From VRUE01 sp963705635 (GTDB lineage: Bacteria > Actinomycetota > Thermoleophilia > Solirubrobacterales > 70-9): DNA of 64,000 bases. The translations under genes and the position numbers were made by a program. Positions 33,340-42,101 of this stretch are shown piece after piece (within the stretch, counting starts at the first letter, position 1; the number at the start of each line of letters is the position of its first letter). The stretch lies in contig CAVPKH010000003.1 of NCBI GenBank assembly GCA_963705635.1, positions 434,001-498,000 on the forward strand, read 5' to 3'. The notes beneath the pieces were generated by a model. The model had not been told where the DNA came from. It saw nothing but the letters and a program-made list of their open reading frames with translations, and made no database searches.

Positions 33340-34068
33340 TCAGGCGCTCACCGGCCCCGGGCGCAGAACGTCGGGGTCATGGCCCGGCATCACGGTGAGG
33401 CCCGAGTCGCGCAAGCCACGCAGGCGATCCGCAGAGCGCCCCTGCTCCTCGTGGTCGTCACCGAAGAGGGGGAAGCGGTGGTCGTCCAGGCCGGCGGCAA
33501 AGTGGGCGACGTCGCCGCCGAGCACGAGGTCGCCGATCCGCACCGACTGGTGGCCGGGCGTGTGCCCGGGCGTGTGCAGGAGCTCGATCGAGCCGTCGCC
33601 GAGCAGATCGTGATCGCCCTCGACGAGAACGAGGCGGCCCTCCTCAACGTCGTAATCGCGGGGGAAGAAGAAATTGCGCTCGACCGCGGCGCGATCGAGC
33701 CCGGCAGCCCATTCCCGGCGCTGGACCACCAGCGGCACCGACGGCGGCAGGAGCGACAGGCCGCCGACGTGGTCCCAGTGCAGGTGGGTGATCACGACCA
33801 TCGAGACGGTGTCGAGGTCGACCTGCTCGGCGACGCTCAGCTCCTGCTCGAAGCCGAACAGGCCCATCACCTCCGACCCCGCGTAGAAGCTGGCCGGGTC
33901 GGCGACCGCGTCCGGATTCAGCCCGGTGTCGACCAGGATCCGCTGGTCCTCGGTCTCGATCAGGTAGGCGGGGATCGGGAAGCGGAGCGGCGCCCCCTCC
34001 GGCTCCCCCCTGCGCATGAGCGAGGCCGGCGCGGTCAGCCAACCGACGTTGAGAAGCTGAATCCTCAC
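33340..34068 (-). CDS. Metallo-beta-lactamase-fold hydrolase (lactonase-like)
   Basis: 242 residues. The zinc motif HxHxDH is present as ITHLHWDHVGG, followed by the His of LLHTPGHTPGHQSV, Asp in LVLGGDVAHF and a final His in VMPGHDPDVL. The N-terminal AYLIETEDQRILVDTGLN is typical of N-acyl-homoserine-lactonase-like members; substrate unknown. GTG 34068 is chosen because AAGGGGA lies 6 bases upstream. The gene lies between the NlpC/P60 gene and tRNA-Trp. Confidence 0.87.
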   Translation of the reverse strand: MRIQLLNVGWLTAPASLMRRGEPEGAPLRFPIPAYLIETEDQRILVDTGLNPDAVADPASFYAGSEVMGLFGFEQELSVAEQVDLDTVSMVVITHLHWDHVGGLSLLPPSVPLVVQRREWAAGLDRAAVERNFFFPRDYDVEEGRLVLVEGDHDLLGDGSIELLHTPGHTPGHQSVRIGDLVLGGDVAHFAAGLDDHRFPLFGDDHEEQGRSADRLRGLRDSGLTVMPGHDPDVLRPGPVSA

Positions 34069-34115
34069 CACTGGTCCCCTTGTCGGCACGTCCCGGCCCC
34101 GGGGGCCGAGCTCGA

Positions 34116-34191
34116 GCGGGGCAGCCAGGACTCGAACCTGGAATCGCCGGTTTTGGAGACCGGTGCCTTAGCCAGTTGGGCCACTGCCCCG
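34116..34191 (-). tRNA. tRNA-Trp (CCA)
   Basis: 76 bases: acceptor CGGGGCA/TGCCCCG, anticodon stem CCGGT/ACCGG with loop CTCCAAA (anticodon CCA), T arm CCAGG-TTCGAGT-CCTGG. Confidence 0.95.
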
Positions 34192-34256
34192 AGGAAATCC
34201 ATGCTAGCCGGGCCGAGGCGCGGTTCGCGGTCCGGCGGGCGGGCTGGACAGCGCGA

Positions 34257-34340
34257 TGCGGGCGGAGGGACTTGAACCCCCACGGGCCGAAGCCCACCAG
34301 GACCTAAACCTGGCGCGTATGCCAATTCCGCCACGCCCGC
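34257..34340 (-). tRNA. tRNA-Leu (TAG)
   Basis: 84 bases with the long class II variable arm (TGGGCTTCGGCCCGT): acceptor GCGGGCG/CGCCCGC, anticodon stem CCAGG/CCTGG with loop TTTAGGT (anticodon TAG). Confidence 0.95.
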
Positions 34341-34400
34341 GTGACTGCTCTGATTATGGGCTTAACGCGCGACCAATGCCGCATCGTCGCGTTTAGATTC

Positions 34401-34406
34401 TATGAT
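34401..34406 (+). promoter_or_regulatory. -10 box (TATGAT) before the four-span protein
   Basis: TATGAT is 6 bases before GTG 34413 and decides that start over the in-frame start at 34341 that overlaps the tRNA promoter region. Confidence 0.5.
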
Positions 34407-34412
34407 CGAGGC

Positions 34413-34943
34413 GTGGCAGTTGGAGAGGTCAGGCCCGGCTACGAGCTGTGGCGGCCAAACAGGGAAAAAGCTGAGTCGATCACGACCAAGTTCGTGCTCG
34501 TCTTCCTGCTCGCGGCGACGGCGGTGATCGCCGGGCTGGTGACGATCACCGGCTTCTCGCTGATGACCGGCGGAGGCGGCATGGGCATCGTCTGCGCGAT
34601 CTTCGCCATCCTCTACGCCTTCTTCGCCTTCCTCGTTGCCCGCTGGAACCGCGGGATCCTGCCGGTTGCCGCCGCCCTCTCGATGATCCTGGCGATCTTC
34701 TGCGCCACCGGGGCCGACAGCTGGTTCGCCCGCGACAAGACCGGCTTTTCCGACGCGCTGATCCCGGTGCCGCTGATTGGCCTCTTGGTCGTGATCCTCG
34801 CCGTCCTGCAGCTGGTCCTGATCGCGGTCGCCCTCTACGCCTTCAACCAGAACTGGCACGTCGAGGAGGAGCGGGCGATCGGATCCGGCGAGGACTACGG
34901 CGCCGGCGCAACGCCCGACGACGCGCCCCCGTTGCCCGCCTGA
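34413..34943 (+). CDS. Four-span membrane protein of unknown function
   Basis: 176 residues. A short N-terminal cytoplasmic tail (GYELWRPNREKAESITT), four spans (KFVLVFLLAATAVIAGLVTI; MGIVCAIFAILYAFFAFLVA; ILPVAAALSMILAIFCATG; LIPVPLIGLLVVILAVLQLV) and an acidic tail. Resembles DUF4064-like small membrane proteins only in layout. GTG start follows TATGAT by 6 bases, a textbook leaderless arrangement. Confidence 0.7.
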   Translation: MAVGEVRPGYELWRPNREKAESITTKFVLVFLLAATAVIAGLVTITGFSLMTGGGGMGIVCAIFAILYAFFAFLVARWNRGILPVAAALSMILAIFCATGADSWFARDKTGFSDALIPVPLIGLLVVILAVLQLVLIAVALYAFNQNWHVEEERAIGSGEDYGAGATPDDAPPLPA

Positions 34944-34969
34944 GCTGGCGGACGCCCGCTCGAGTCCGA

Positions 34970-35053
34970 TGCCGGAGGTGGGACTCGAACCCACAATCCC
35001 TTACGGGCAATTGATTTTGAATCAATCGCGTATACCAATTCCGCCACTCCGGC
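34970..35053 (-). tRNA. tRNA-Leu (CAA)
   Basis: 84 bases, class II variable arm (TTGCCCGTAAGGGATT), acceptor GCCGGAG/CTCCGGC, anticodon stem ATTGA/TCAAT with loop TTCAAAA (anticodon CAA). Confidence 0.95.
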
Positions 35054-35120
35054 CCAGCGCGAACGATAAACGGATTGCGACCGATTGTTCGTGACGCTCG
35101 CCCGCCTCCCCCCGCCCGCA

Positions 35121-35126
35121 TAGACT
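35121..35126 (+). promoter_or_regulatory. -10 box (TAGACT) before the MBL-fold/acetoacetyl-CoA synthetase pair
   Basis: TAGACT is 11 bases before ATG 35138, allowing only a 3-5 base leader. Confidence 0.4.
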
Positions 35127-35137
35127 GCCTCGGCGGC

Positions 35138-35974
35138 ATGCGCATCCATCACCTCAACTGCGGAACGCTCTGCCCCAATAGCGCGCGGCTGATCAACGGC
35201 GAGGGAGGCTGGCTCGCCCCCGGCCGGGTCGTCTGCCACTGCCTGCTGATCGAGACGGATAACGGGCTGGTCCTGCTCGACACCGGCTTCGGCACCGAGG
35301 ACACGCGCAACCCGCGCCAGCTCGGCCCGGTCTTCGCGCTGATGCGCCCCCGGGCCGAGATCGGCGAGACGGCGCTGAAGCAGGTCGAGGGCCTCGGCTT
35401 CGCCGCAAGCGACGTGCGCCAGATCGTCACCACCCACCTCGACCCCGACCACTCCGGCGGCCTGCCGGACTTCCCCGAGGCCGAGGTGCACATCTTCGGG
35501 CGTGAGCTCGACGCGGCGCTGGAACCGCGCCTGCGCGACCGCCCCCGTTACCTCCCCGTCCACTGGAAGCACAACCCACGCTGGGTCCGCCACGACGGCG
35601 AAGGCGACGAGTGGTTCGGCTTCGGCGGCGTGCGGATCCTGCCCGACCTCGGTAGCGAGGTGCTGCTGATCCCGCTGGCCGGCCACTCGCTGGGCCACAG
35701 CGGCGTCGCGATCAAGACCGGCGAGGGCTGGCTGCTGCACTGCGGCGACGCCTACTTCCACCACGACGAGATCGCCACTCCCCCCTCCTGCCCACCGGGC
35801 CTGCGCCTCTTCCAGAACCTCAACAACGCCGACCGCCGCCAGCGCCTGGCAAACCAGGAGCGGCTGCGCGAGCTGGTCGCCCGGCACGGCGAGGAGATAC
35901 AGCTCGTCTGCTCGCACGACCCGCACGAGCTCGACCTCGCACAGGCGAGCTCCGCCGACGCCGCGACGGCGTGA
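35138..35974 (+). CDS. Metallo-beta-lactamase-fold hydrolase (variant HxDxDH site)
   Basis: 278 residues. MRIHHLNCGTLCP start, LLIETDNGLVLLDTGFG, then VTTHLDPDHSGGLPD: the metal motif reads H-x-D-x-D-H, with Asp where HxHxDH enzymes have the second His, a variant common in lactonase-like members. Later ligands appear in LIPLAGHSLGHSGV, LLHCGDAYFHHDE and LVCSHDPHELD. Substrate unknown. Its TGA overlaps the GTG of the acetoacetyl-CoA synthetase gene (GTGA), so the two are coupled. Confidence 0.87.
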   Translation: MRIHHLNCGTLCPNSARLINGEGGWLAPGRVVCHCLLIETDNGLVLLDTGFGTEDTRNPRQLGPVFALMRPRAEIGETALKQVEGLGFAASDVRQIVTTHLDPDHSGGLPDFPEAEVHIFGRELDAALEPRLRDRPRYLPVHWKHNPRWVRHDGEGDEWFGFGGVRILPDLGSEVLLIPLAGHSLGHSGVAIKTGEGWLLHCGDAYFHHDEIATPPSCPPGLRLFQNLNNADRRQRLANQERLRELVARHGEEIQLVCSHDPHELDLAQASSADAATA

Positions 35975-37950
35975 CCGCGGGCCCGCCCGAGAAGCTCTGG
36001 GAGCCCTCCGCCGAGCTGGTCGAGCGCTCGCGCCTGCGCGAGTACATGGGCTGGCTCGAGGCCGAGCGCGGCCTCTCCTTCGCTGACTACGACGAGCTCT
36101 GGCGCTGGTCGGTCGACGACCTCGAGGGATTCTGGTCCTCGATCTGGGACTTCTTCGGGGTCCAGGCCGACGGCGGCTACGAGCGGGTCCTCGGCGAGCG
36201 CGCGATGCCGGGCGCCGAGTGGTTCTCCGGCGCCAGCCTCAACTACGCCGAGCACGTCTTCGAGGGCAAGGACGACGCCGAGGCGGCGATCCTCCACGCC
36301 TCCGAGCTGCGCGAGCTGGGGCAGCTGAGCTGGGGCGAGCTGCGCGCCCAGGTCGCCGCGACCGCCGCCGGCCTGCGCGCCCTCGGGGTCGAGCGGGGCG
36401 ATCGCGTCGTCGCCTACATGCCGAACGTCCCCGAGGCGATCGTCGCCTTCCTCGCCAGCGCCAGCATCGGCGCGATCTGGTCGAGCTGCTCGCCGGACTT
36501 CGGCCCGGCCAGCGTGATCGACCGCTTCGCCCAGATCGAGCCGAAGGTGCTCTTCGCGGTCGACGGCTACCGCTACGGCGGCAAGGACTTCGACCGGCGC
36601 GAGACGCTCGCCCAGCTGCAGGCGGCGATGCCGACCCTCGAGCGCACCGTCGTCCTGCCCTACCTCGACCCCGAGCCCGACCTCTCTCCCCTGCGCGACG
36701 CGGTCCCGTGGGCGGATCTGCTCGCCTCCGGCGAGGGCGCCGAGCTGAGCTTCGAGCGCGTCCCCTTCGACCATCCGCTCTGGGTCCTCTACTCCTCCGG
36801 CACGACCGGGCTGCCGAAGGCGATCGTGCAGGGGCAGGGCGGCATCCTGCTCGAGCACCTGAAGAAGCTCCACCTCCACGTCGACGCCCACCCCGGCGAC
36901 CGCCTCTTCTGGTTCACCACGACCGGCTGGATGATGTGGAACTTCCTCGTCTCCGGGCTGCTGACCCGCGCCGCGATCGTGCTCTACGACGGCAGCCCCG
37001 GCCAGCCCGACATGGGCGTGCTCTGGGACCTCGCCGAGCGCGCCGGGGTGACGATGTTCGGCACCAGCGCCTCCTACATCGCCGCCTGCATGAAGGACGG
37101 GGTAGAGCCCGGCGACGGCCGCGACCTCAGTCGCCTCAAAGCGGTCGGCTCGACCGGCTCCCCCCTGTCCCCCGAGGGCTTCGACTGGATCTACCGGCAC
37201 CTCGGCAAGGACACCTGGCTGTTCTCGACCAGCGGCGGCACCGACCTCTGCACCGCCTTCGTCGGCGGCGTCGCCCTGCTCCCGGTCTACCGCGGCGAGC
37301 TGCAGGGACGCGCCCTCGGCGCCGCGGTCGAGGCCTGGGACGAGGACGGCAACTCGGTGATCGACGAGGTCGGCGAGCTGGTCGTCAGCGAGCCGATGCC
37401 CTCGATGCCGGTCTACTTCTGGGGCGACCCCGACGGCAGCCGCTACCGGGCGAGCTACTTCGAGCAGTACCCGGGCGCCTGGCGCCACGGCGACTGGATC
37501 GAAATCACCTCGCGCGGCACCGCCGTCATCTACGGCCGCTCGGACTCGACGATCAACCGCTCCGGCATCCGCATGGGGACGAGCGAGATCTACCGCGCCG
37601 TGCTCAGCCTCGACGAGATCGTCGACGCCCTCGTCGTCGATGTCCCCCGCCCCGGCACCGAGGGCTGGATGCCGCTCTTCGTCGTCCTGCGCGAGGGCGC
37701 CGAGCTCGACCAGGCGCTGCGCGTGGAGATCGCCCGCCGCGTCCGCGAGCGCTGCTCACCGCGCCACGTTCCCGACGAGGTCTTCCCGATCGACGCGGTG
37801 CCCCGAACGTTGAGCGGCAAGGTGCTCGAGGTGCCGGTCAAGCGGATCCTGATGGGCACGCCGCCGGAGCAGGCGGCCAGCCGCGACTCGCTGGCCAACC
37901 CGGCGGCGCTGGATTACTTCAGCGAGATGGCCGCGCGCCTGTCCAGCTGA
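35971..37950 (+). CDS. Acetoacetyl-CoA synthetase
   Basis: 659 residues, the usual length. It activates acetoacetate with ATP and CoA. An N-terminal acyl-CoA-synthetase cap (REYMGWLEAERGLSFADYDELW, cited in part) precedes the ANL core: VLYSSGTTGLPKAIVQGQGG (phosphate loop), FTTTGWMMWNFLVSG, and the C-terminal GRSDSTINRSGIRMGTSEIY and catalytic lysine in PRTLSGKVLEVPVKR. With HMG-CoA lyase and the acyl-CoA carboxylase on the other strand it fits leucine/acetoacetate metabolism. The 3' end overlaps the PAP2 gene by 37 bases. Confidence 0.93.
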   Translation: MTAGPPEKLWEPSAELVERSRLREYMGWLEAERGLSFADYDELWRWSVDDLEGFWSSIWDFFGVQADGGYERVLGERAMPGAEWFSGASLNYAEHVFEGKDDAEAAILHASELRELGQLSWGELRAQVAATAAGLRALGVERGDRVVAYMPNVPEAIVAFLASASIGAIWSSCSPDFGPASVIDRFAQIEPKVLFAVDGYRYGGKDFDRRETLAQLQAAMPTLERTVVLPYLDPEPDLSPLRDAVPWADLLASGEGAELSFERVPFDHPLWVLYSSGTTGLPKAIVQGQGGILLEHLKKLHLHVDAHPGDRLFWFTTTGWMMWNFLVSGLLTRAAIVLYDGSPGQPDMGVLWDLAERAGVTMFGTSASYIAACMKDGVEPGDGRDLSRLKAVGSTGSPLSPEGFDWIYRHLGKDTWLFSTSGGTDLCTAFVGGVALLPVYRGELQGRALGAAVEAWDEDGNSVIDEVGELVVSEPMPSMPVYFWGDPDGSRYRASYFEQYPGAWRHGDWIEITSRGTAVIYGRSDSTINRSGIRMGTSEIYRAVLSLDEIVDALVVDVPRPGTEGWMPLFVVLREGAELDQALRVEIARRVRERCSPRHVPDEVFPIDAVPRTLSGKVLEVPVKRILMGTPPEQAASRDSLANPAALDYFSEMAARLSS

Positions 37951-38579
37951 GCCGGGCGCCGGGAGTCGAGGCTCGCCGCGAACCTGATCGCGGCGAGCAC
38001 GGCGAAGCCCCAGGCGCCGGCGACACAGATCCCGCCGACGACGTCGCTCGGGTAGTGCCAGTTGAGCACGAGCACCGCCCAGCCCATCGCGGCGGCGAGG
38101 CAGGCGCCCATCGCGGCGACGGCGGGAAGCAGCCGCGCCGGCACGACGAAGGCGAAGGCGATCGCGATCGACACCGCCGCGGTCTCGTGGCCACTCGGGA
38201 AGCCGTCCCATTCCAGCTGGTCAGCGCCGAGCAGCTGGCGGGCGTGGGGATGGGCGAGCGCCAGCTTGAAGACCTGGGTGGTGAGGTTCGCCCCGGCGAC
38301 GACGGCAATCGCGGCGGCGATGCTTCGCGGTCGCCCCCGCACCCAGCCGCTTCCGCAGGCAAGCAACAGCATCAGCAACAGCGCCGGCGGGTCGCCAAGG
38401 ACCGTGATGGCGCTTGCCAGCGAGTTGGAGTGAGGCCCCGATCCGTTGACGAACCTGGCCAGCACGGAGGCGTCGAGCCGTTGCACCGAGCCGCTCCCGT
38501 AGGCGAGCAGGGCGACCGCGATCAGCCCGGCCGTGCAGGCGAACCACCCGGCGAGCGGGGCTTTTACGTTTCTGGCCAC
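37914..38579 (-). CDS. PAP2-family lipid phosphatase
   Basis: 221 residues with five or six membrane spans and the three PAP2 motifs: KLALAHPHARQLL (divergent motif 1), FPSGHETAAVS (motif 2 with SGH) and NWHYPSDVVGG (motif 3 with the nucleophile His). It likely dephosphorylates undecaprenyl pyrophosphate, phosphatidate or a similar lipid phosphate at the outer membrane face. It converges with acetoacetyl-CoA synthetase, overlapping 37 bases. Confidence 0.88.
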   Translation of the reverse strand: MARNVKAPLAGWFACTAGLIAVALLAYGSGSVQRLDASVLARFVNGSGPHSNSLASAITVLGDPPALLLMLLLACGSGWVRGRPRSIAAAIAVVAGANLTTQVFKLALAHPHARQLLGADQLEWDGFPSGHETAAVSIAIAFAFVVPARLLPAVAAMGACLAAAMGWAVLVLNWHYPSDVVGGICVAGAWGFAVLAAIRFAASLDSRRPAQLDRRAAISLK

Positions 38580-38613
38580 CGGCGAAACGGTAGCGAGAAG
38601 CCTTGAGGCGCCT

Positions 38614-40134
38614 TTAGGCGGGGGTCACCGGATTGCGGCGCTCGGCAAAGGAACGGTCCTTGCTCGCGGCCATCGCGAAGCGCTTGATTAGATCGGGGCG
38701 CAGGTCGGCGGGATCGACCACAGCGTCGACGACCAGCTCCGAGGCGAGGTGAAGGAGGTCGATGTCCTCGGCGTATTCCTCGCGCTTCTGCGCCACGAAC
38801 GCCTCGCGCTCGGCCCCGTCCTCGATCGCCTGGATCTGGTTGTAGAAGACGGCGTTGATCGCTGCCTGCGGCCCCATCACCGCGATCGAGGCGCTCGGCA
38901 GGGCGATGCAGCAGTCGGGCTCGAAGGCCGGGCCGGCCATCGCGTAGAGGCCAGCGCCGTAGGCCTTGCGCACGACCACGGAGATCTTCGGCACGGTCGC
39001 TTCGGAGACGGCGCTGATCATCTTCGCGCCGTGGCGAATGATCCCCTGGCGCTCGACGCCGGTGCCGATCATGAAGCCGGGCACGTCGGCGAGGAAGAGC
39101 AGCGGCAGGTTGAAGGCGTTGCAGGTCTGGATGAAGCGGGCCGCCTTGTCGGCGGAGTCGACGAAGAGGACGCCGCCGGTGTGCTTGGGCTGGTTGGCGA
39201 CGATGCCGATCGCGCGGCCGTCGAGCCGGCCGTAGCCGACGATCAGCTCCTTCGCCCAGCGCTTGTGGACCGGCAGGAAGCTGTCGGCGTCGAGCAGCGA
39301 GTCGAGCAGCAACTGCATGTCGAAGGGGCGGTTCTCGTCGGCGGGGACGATCTCCGCGATCGGCGTCTCGGAGGCCGGCGCCGAAGGCGCTGCGGCCGGC
39401 GGTTGCTCGCGCCAGTTGCCCGGCATGAAAGAGAGGTAGCGCTTGGCCAGGTCGATCGCCTCCTCGTCGGACTTGACGAGGAAATGGCCGCAGCCGGAGA
39501 CGCCGGTATGCATCTTGGCCCCGCCCATTTCCTCCAGCGTCACCTTTTCGCCGATCACCATCTCCGCCATCCGTGGCGAGCCGAGGTACATCGAGGCGTT
39601 GCCGTCACGCATGATCACGACGTCGCAGAAGGCCGGGATGTAGGCGCCGCCGGCGGCGCTCGGCCCGAACAGCAGGCAGACCTGCGGCACCTGACCCGAG
39701 AGCCGCACCTCGTTGTGGAAGATCCGCCCGGCGCCGCGGCGACCGGGGAACATCTGCACCTGGTCGGTGATCCGCGCCCCCGCCGAGTCGACCAGGTAAA
39801 CCATCGGCAGCTGCAGGCTCAACGCCCTTTCTTGGATGCGGAGGATCTTCTCCACCGTCTTCGGCCCCCAGGAGCCGGCCTTGACGGTTGGGTCATTTGC
39901 CATCAGGGCGACGCGACGGCCGTCGATGGTGGCAAGGCCGGTGACGACCCCGTCGGCGCCGAGGCCCTCCACCTCCCAATTGGCCAGGGCGGCCTCCTCG
40001 GCGAAGGAGCCGGCGTCGACGAGGCGCTCGACCCGCTCGCGCACGGGCAGCTTGCCCTGTTCCTCGGTCTTCTCGTGATGGCGCTGCGGCCCACCCGCCA
40101 GGGCAGCCTCGAGCGCTTGCGCGAACTCGGTCAC
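38614..40134 (-). CDS. Acyl-CoA carboxylase, carboxyltransferase (beta) subunit
   Basis: 506 residues of crotonase-fold carboxyltransferase. N half: GVVTGLATIDGRRVALMAND, YLVDSAGARITDQVQMFPGR and GPSAAGGAYIPAFCD (acyl-CoA site). C half: VGYGRLDGRAIGIVANQPKH, DVPGFMIGTGVERQGIIRHG and GAGLYAMAGPAF. It transfers CO2 from biotin to an acyl-CoA. HMG-CoA lyase upstream on the same strand suggests methylcrotonyl-CoA carboxylase (leucine breakdown), though propionyl-CoA carboxylases look similar; no alpha subunit is in the window. Confidence 0.9.
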   Translation of the reverse strand: MTEFAQALEAALAGGPQRHHEKTEEQGKLPVRERVERLVDAGSFAEEAALANWEVEGLGADGVVTGLATIDGRRVALMANDPTVKAGSWGPKTVEKILRIQERALSLQLPMVYLVDSAGARITDQVQMFPGRRGAGRIFHNEVRLSGQVPQVCLLFGPSAAGGAYIPAFCDVVIMRDGNASMYLGSPRMAEMVIGEKVTLEEMGGAKMHTGVSGCGHFLVKSDEEAIDLAKRYLSFMPGNWREQPPAAAPSAPASETPIAEIVPADENRPFDMQLLLDSLLDADSFLPVHKRWAKELIVGYGRLDGRAIGIVANQPKHTGGVLFVDSADKAARFIQTCNAFNLPLLFLADVPGFMIGTGVERQGIIRHGAKMISAVSEATVPKISVVVRKAYGAGLYAMAGPAFEPDCCIALPSASIAVMGPQAAINAVFYNQIQAIEDGAEREAFVAQKREEYAEDIDLLHLASELVVDAVVDPADLRPDLIKRFAMAASKDRSFAERRNPVTPA

Positions 40135-40166
40135 GCCCGGGAGCCTATTCGGACCCGTCCCATGAT

Positions 40167-40219
40167 CTGAGCTGGATCGAATTCCCTCTTCGCGAGATAG
40201 GGAATTCGATCCAGCTCAG
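40167..40219. repeat. Palindrome B: 21-bp perfect arms spanning the HMG-CoA lyase stop codon
   Basis: Arms 40167-40187 and 40199-40219 are perfect complements (outer part CTGAGCTGGATCGAATTCCC), 11-base loop. The HMG-CoA lyase TGA (40216-40218) lies inside the outer arm, and the carboxylase start is 33 bases away. No T tract follows, so a simple terminator is unlikely to explain it. Confidence 0.85.
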
Positions 40220-41133
40220 CGCTGCCAGTCGACCGGGCCCGCCCTCAGCACGTGGGAGCCGAGGGGGCGGCCGAGCGTCTCTTGGGCGGCGCGAGAGGCC
40301 TCGACCAGCGCCGGCAGGTCGACCCCGGTCTCGATCCCCATCTCGTGCAGCATCGAGATCACGTCCTCGCTGGCGACGTTGCCGGTCGCCCCGGGCGGCA
40401 CCGGGCAGCCGCCGAGCTCGCCGAAGCTCGACTCGAAGGAATCGATGCCCTGCTCCAGCGCCGCCAGCACGTTGGCCAGGCCCTGGCCGCGGGTGTTGTG
40501 GAAGTGCGCGGTCAGCTCGACCCCGCCGAGGCGATCGCGCGCGGCGGCGAAGAACTCACCGACCTGGCGGGGGTTCGCCATCCCAGTCGTGTCGCCGAAG
40601 CCGACCTCGGCGCAACCGGCCGCGGCCAGCCGCTCGGCGATCCCGAAAACCCGCTCCGGCGGCACCTCACCCTCGTACGGGCAGCCGAAGGAGGTCGAGA
40701 TCACCCCCTCACAGCGCAGCCCCGCCTCGCGTGCGCCCTCCAGGGTTCGCTCCAGCCCGCCCAGCGACTCCTCGATCGAGCGGTTGACGTTCTTGCGGTT
40801 GTGGGTCTCCGAAGCGGAGACGAAGACGTTGACCTCGTCGAAGCGGTCGCGGAGCTTCAGCGCCCGCTCGAGGCCGCGCTCGTTCGGGATCAGGACGGAG
40901 AAGGCGACGCCCTCGCGCCGCTGCACCCCCGCCAGCACCTGCTCGGCATCGGCTAGCTGTGGGATCACCTCGGGCCGCACGAAGGAGGTCACCTCGATCC
41001 GCTCCAGCCCGGTCCCCGCGAGCATGTCGACCAGGCGGATCTTCTCCCCCGTGGGAATCGTCTCCGGCTCGTTCTGGAAGCCGTCGCGAGGCCCAACCTC
41101 GCGGATGCGGACGCGCTCGGGCAGGGAGGCCAT
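40216..41133 (-). CDS. Hydroxymethylglutaryl-CoA lyase
   Basis: 305 residues, full TIM-barrel HMGL-like protein. VRIREVGPRDGFQNEP at the start (metal Asp and catalytic Arg), ITSFVRPEVIPQLADA-type region (VTSFVRPEVIPQLADAEQV), metal His pair in ELTAHFHNTRGQGLAN and the HMGL signature loop ELGGCPVPPGATGNVASED with its Cys. Cleaves HMG-CoA to acetyl-CoA and acetoacetate, feeding the acetoacetyl-CoA synthetase nearby. The ATG at 41133 is chosen because longer frames invade the upstream DUF559 gene. Confidence 0.93.
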   Translation of the reverse strand: MASLPERVRIREVGPRDGFQNEPETIPTGEKIRLVDMLAGTGLERIEVTSFVRPEVIPQLADAEQVLAGVQRREGVAFSVLIPNERGLERALKLRDRFDEVNVFVSASETHNRKNVNRSIEESLGGLERTLEGAREAGLRCEGVISTSFGCPYEGEVPPERVFGIAERLAAAGCAEVGFGDTTGMANPRQVGEFFAAARDRLGGVELTAHFHNTRGQGLANVLAALEQGIDSFESSFGELGGCPVPPGATGNVASEDVISMLHEMGIETGVDLPALVEASRAAQETLGRPLGSHVLRAGPVDWQR

Positions 41134-41143
41134 GGTCGGCAGC

Positions 41144-42058
41144 TTAGGCCCCTCGCGCCCCGAGCCGGCCTGCCACCGCGAGCAGAGTCGAGCGAACGTA
41201 GGCACGTTCATGGCGGACTTGCCAATGCGTGAAGCGCAGCGGGACGAAGCCGGCAGCGAGATGAGCCTGATCGCGGACCCGATCGCGCGCCTGCTGAGCC
41301 GGCGTGCGGTGATACCGAAGCCCATCCGTCTCAACCACAAGCCGCAGATCCGGCCAGAAGAAGTCGACCCTGAAGCCGTTCACCTGCCGACCGGTCAACG
41401 GCACCGGCAGGCCAGCATCTTCGACCAGGGGCAGGAACCATCGCTCCAGTTCCGAGTCGGTCAACCGGAACGTCCGCCGATCGAGCAGCTCGCGCAATCG
41501 AGCCACCCCACGCTGGCCCCGATAGGCCCCGAGCGCCGCCCGCAGCGTCTCGGGATCGACCAAATCGAGCCGATCAGCCTCGTTGACGGCCCGCTCGAGC
41601 GGGCCCGAATCAAGGCGACAGGCCATATCGACGAGCGTGCGCACGACACCGGTCAGCGGAATCCCGTCACAAATCGCCAGGTCCGAATCCGCCAACCCCC
41701 TTCGGTGAGCAACGATCCCCGGCTGCCGGCATCGATAGGCAGGCGGCATCGAGACCTCGATGCGTCCCCGCCGCACGGCCGCGATGCCCCAGAGCGCCGC
41801 CGCACTTCCGTGGCTGAGCACCGCGCGCGGCCCGCAGGCAAGCACCGCGGCCATCCACCAACCCTGCTGCGTGAGCTCAGGCCGCCCGACCGCAAAGACC
41901 CCCCGCCCGACCCGATGAAGCCGCCCAATGGCGAGGCGATGCGCGATCCCATGCCGCCCCACCCCCATCTCCTCCAACTGCCAGCGAGCCACCACCCCAT
42001 GCTGCCGCCGCACCAACCCCCAGGGATCCGCCGCCGAGTGGTCATCTATACCGGCCAT
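41144..42058 (-). CDS. AbiEi-antitoxin-like N-terminus with DUF559 endonuclease-like C-terminus
   Basis: 304 residues. N-terminal winged-helix type segment (RRQHGVVARWQLEEMGVGRHGIAHRL, cited in part) and TLVDMACRLDSGPLERAVNEADR resemble AbiEi-type proteins. The C-terminal about 100 residues carry the Vsr-like DUF559 pattern: VDFFWPDLRLVVETDGLRYH, RDRVRDQAHLAAGFVPLRFT. Widespread in actinobacteria as a solitary gene; biological role uncertain. The start is either GTG 42061 or ATG 42058. Confidence 0.82.
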   Translation of the reverse strand: MAGIDDHSAADPWGLVRRQHGVVARWQLEEMGVGRHGIAHRLAIGRLHRVGRGVFAVGRPELTQQGWWMAAVLACGPRAVLSHGSAAALWGIAAVRRGRIEVSMPPAYRCRQPGIVAHRRGLADSDLAICDGIPLTGVVRTLVDMACRLDSGPLERAVNEADRLDLVDPETLRAALGAYRGQRGVARLRELLDRRTFRLTDSELERWFLPLVEDAGLPVPLTGRQVNGFRVDFFWPDLRLVVETDGLRYHRTPAQQARDRVRDQAHLAAGFVPLRFTHWQVRHERAYVRSTLLAVAGRLGARGA

Positions 42059-42101
42059 CACCGGTCTAAGTGACCACTCGCCCGTTTTCTCCCCCCTGGG
42101 G

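Noticed and set aside
36219..38606. Very long open frames opposite or out of phase with real genes (for example 36219-38606 plus, 42972-44990 minus, 8844-10517 minus, 35752-37488 minus)
   Set aside because: High GC makes long stop-free shadow frames. Their translations are Arg/Ala/Gly/Pro-rich or lack motifs, while the overlapping frame shows a clear family.
40167..40219. Simple rho-independent terminators as the explanation for all long palindromes
   Set aside because: Copies A, H and I lie upstream of genes or between divergent genes, D, F and G are inside genes, and none has a T tract.
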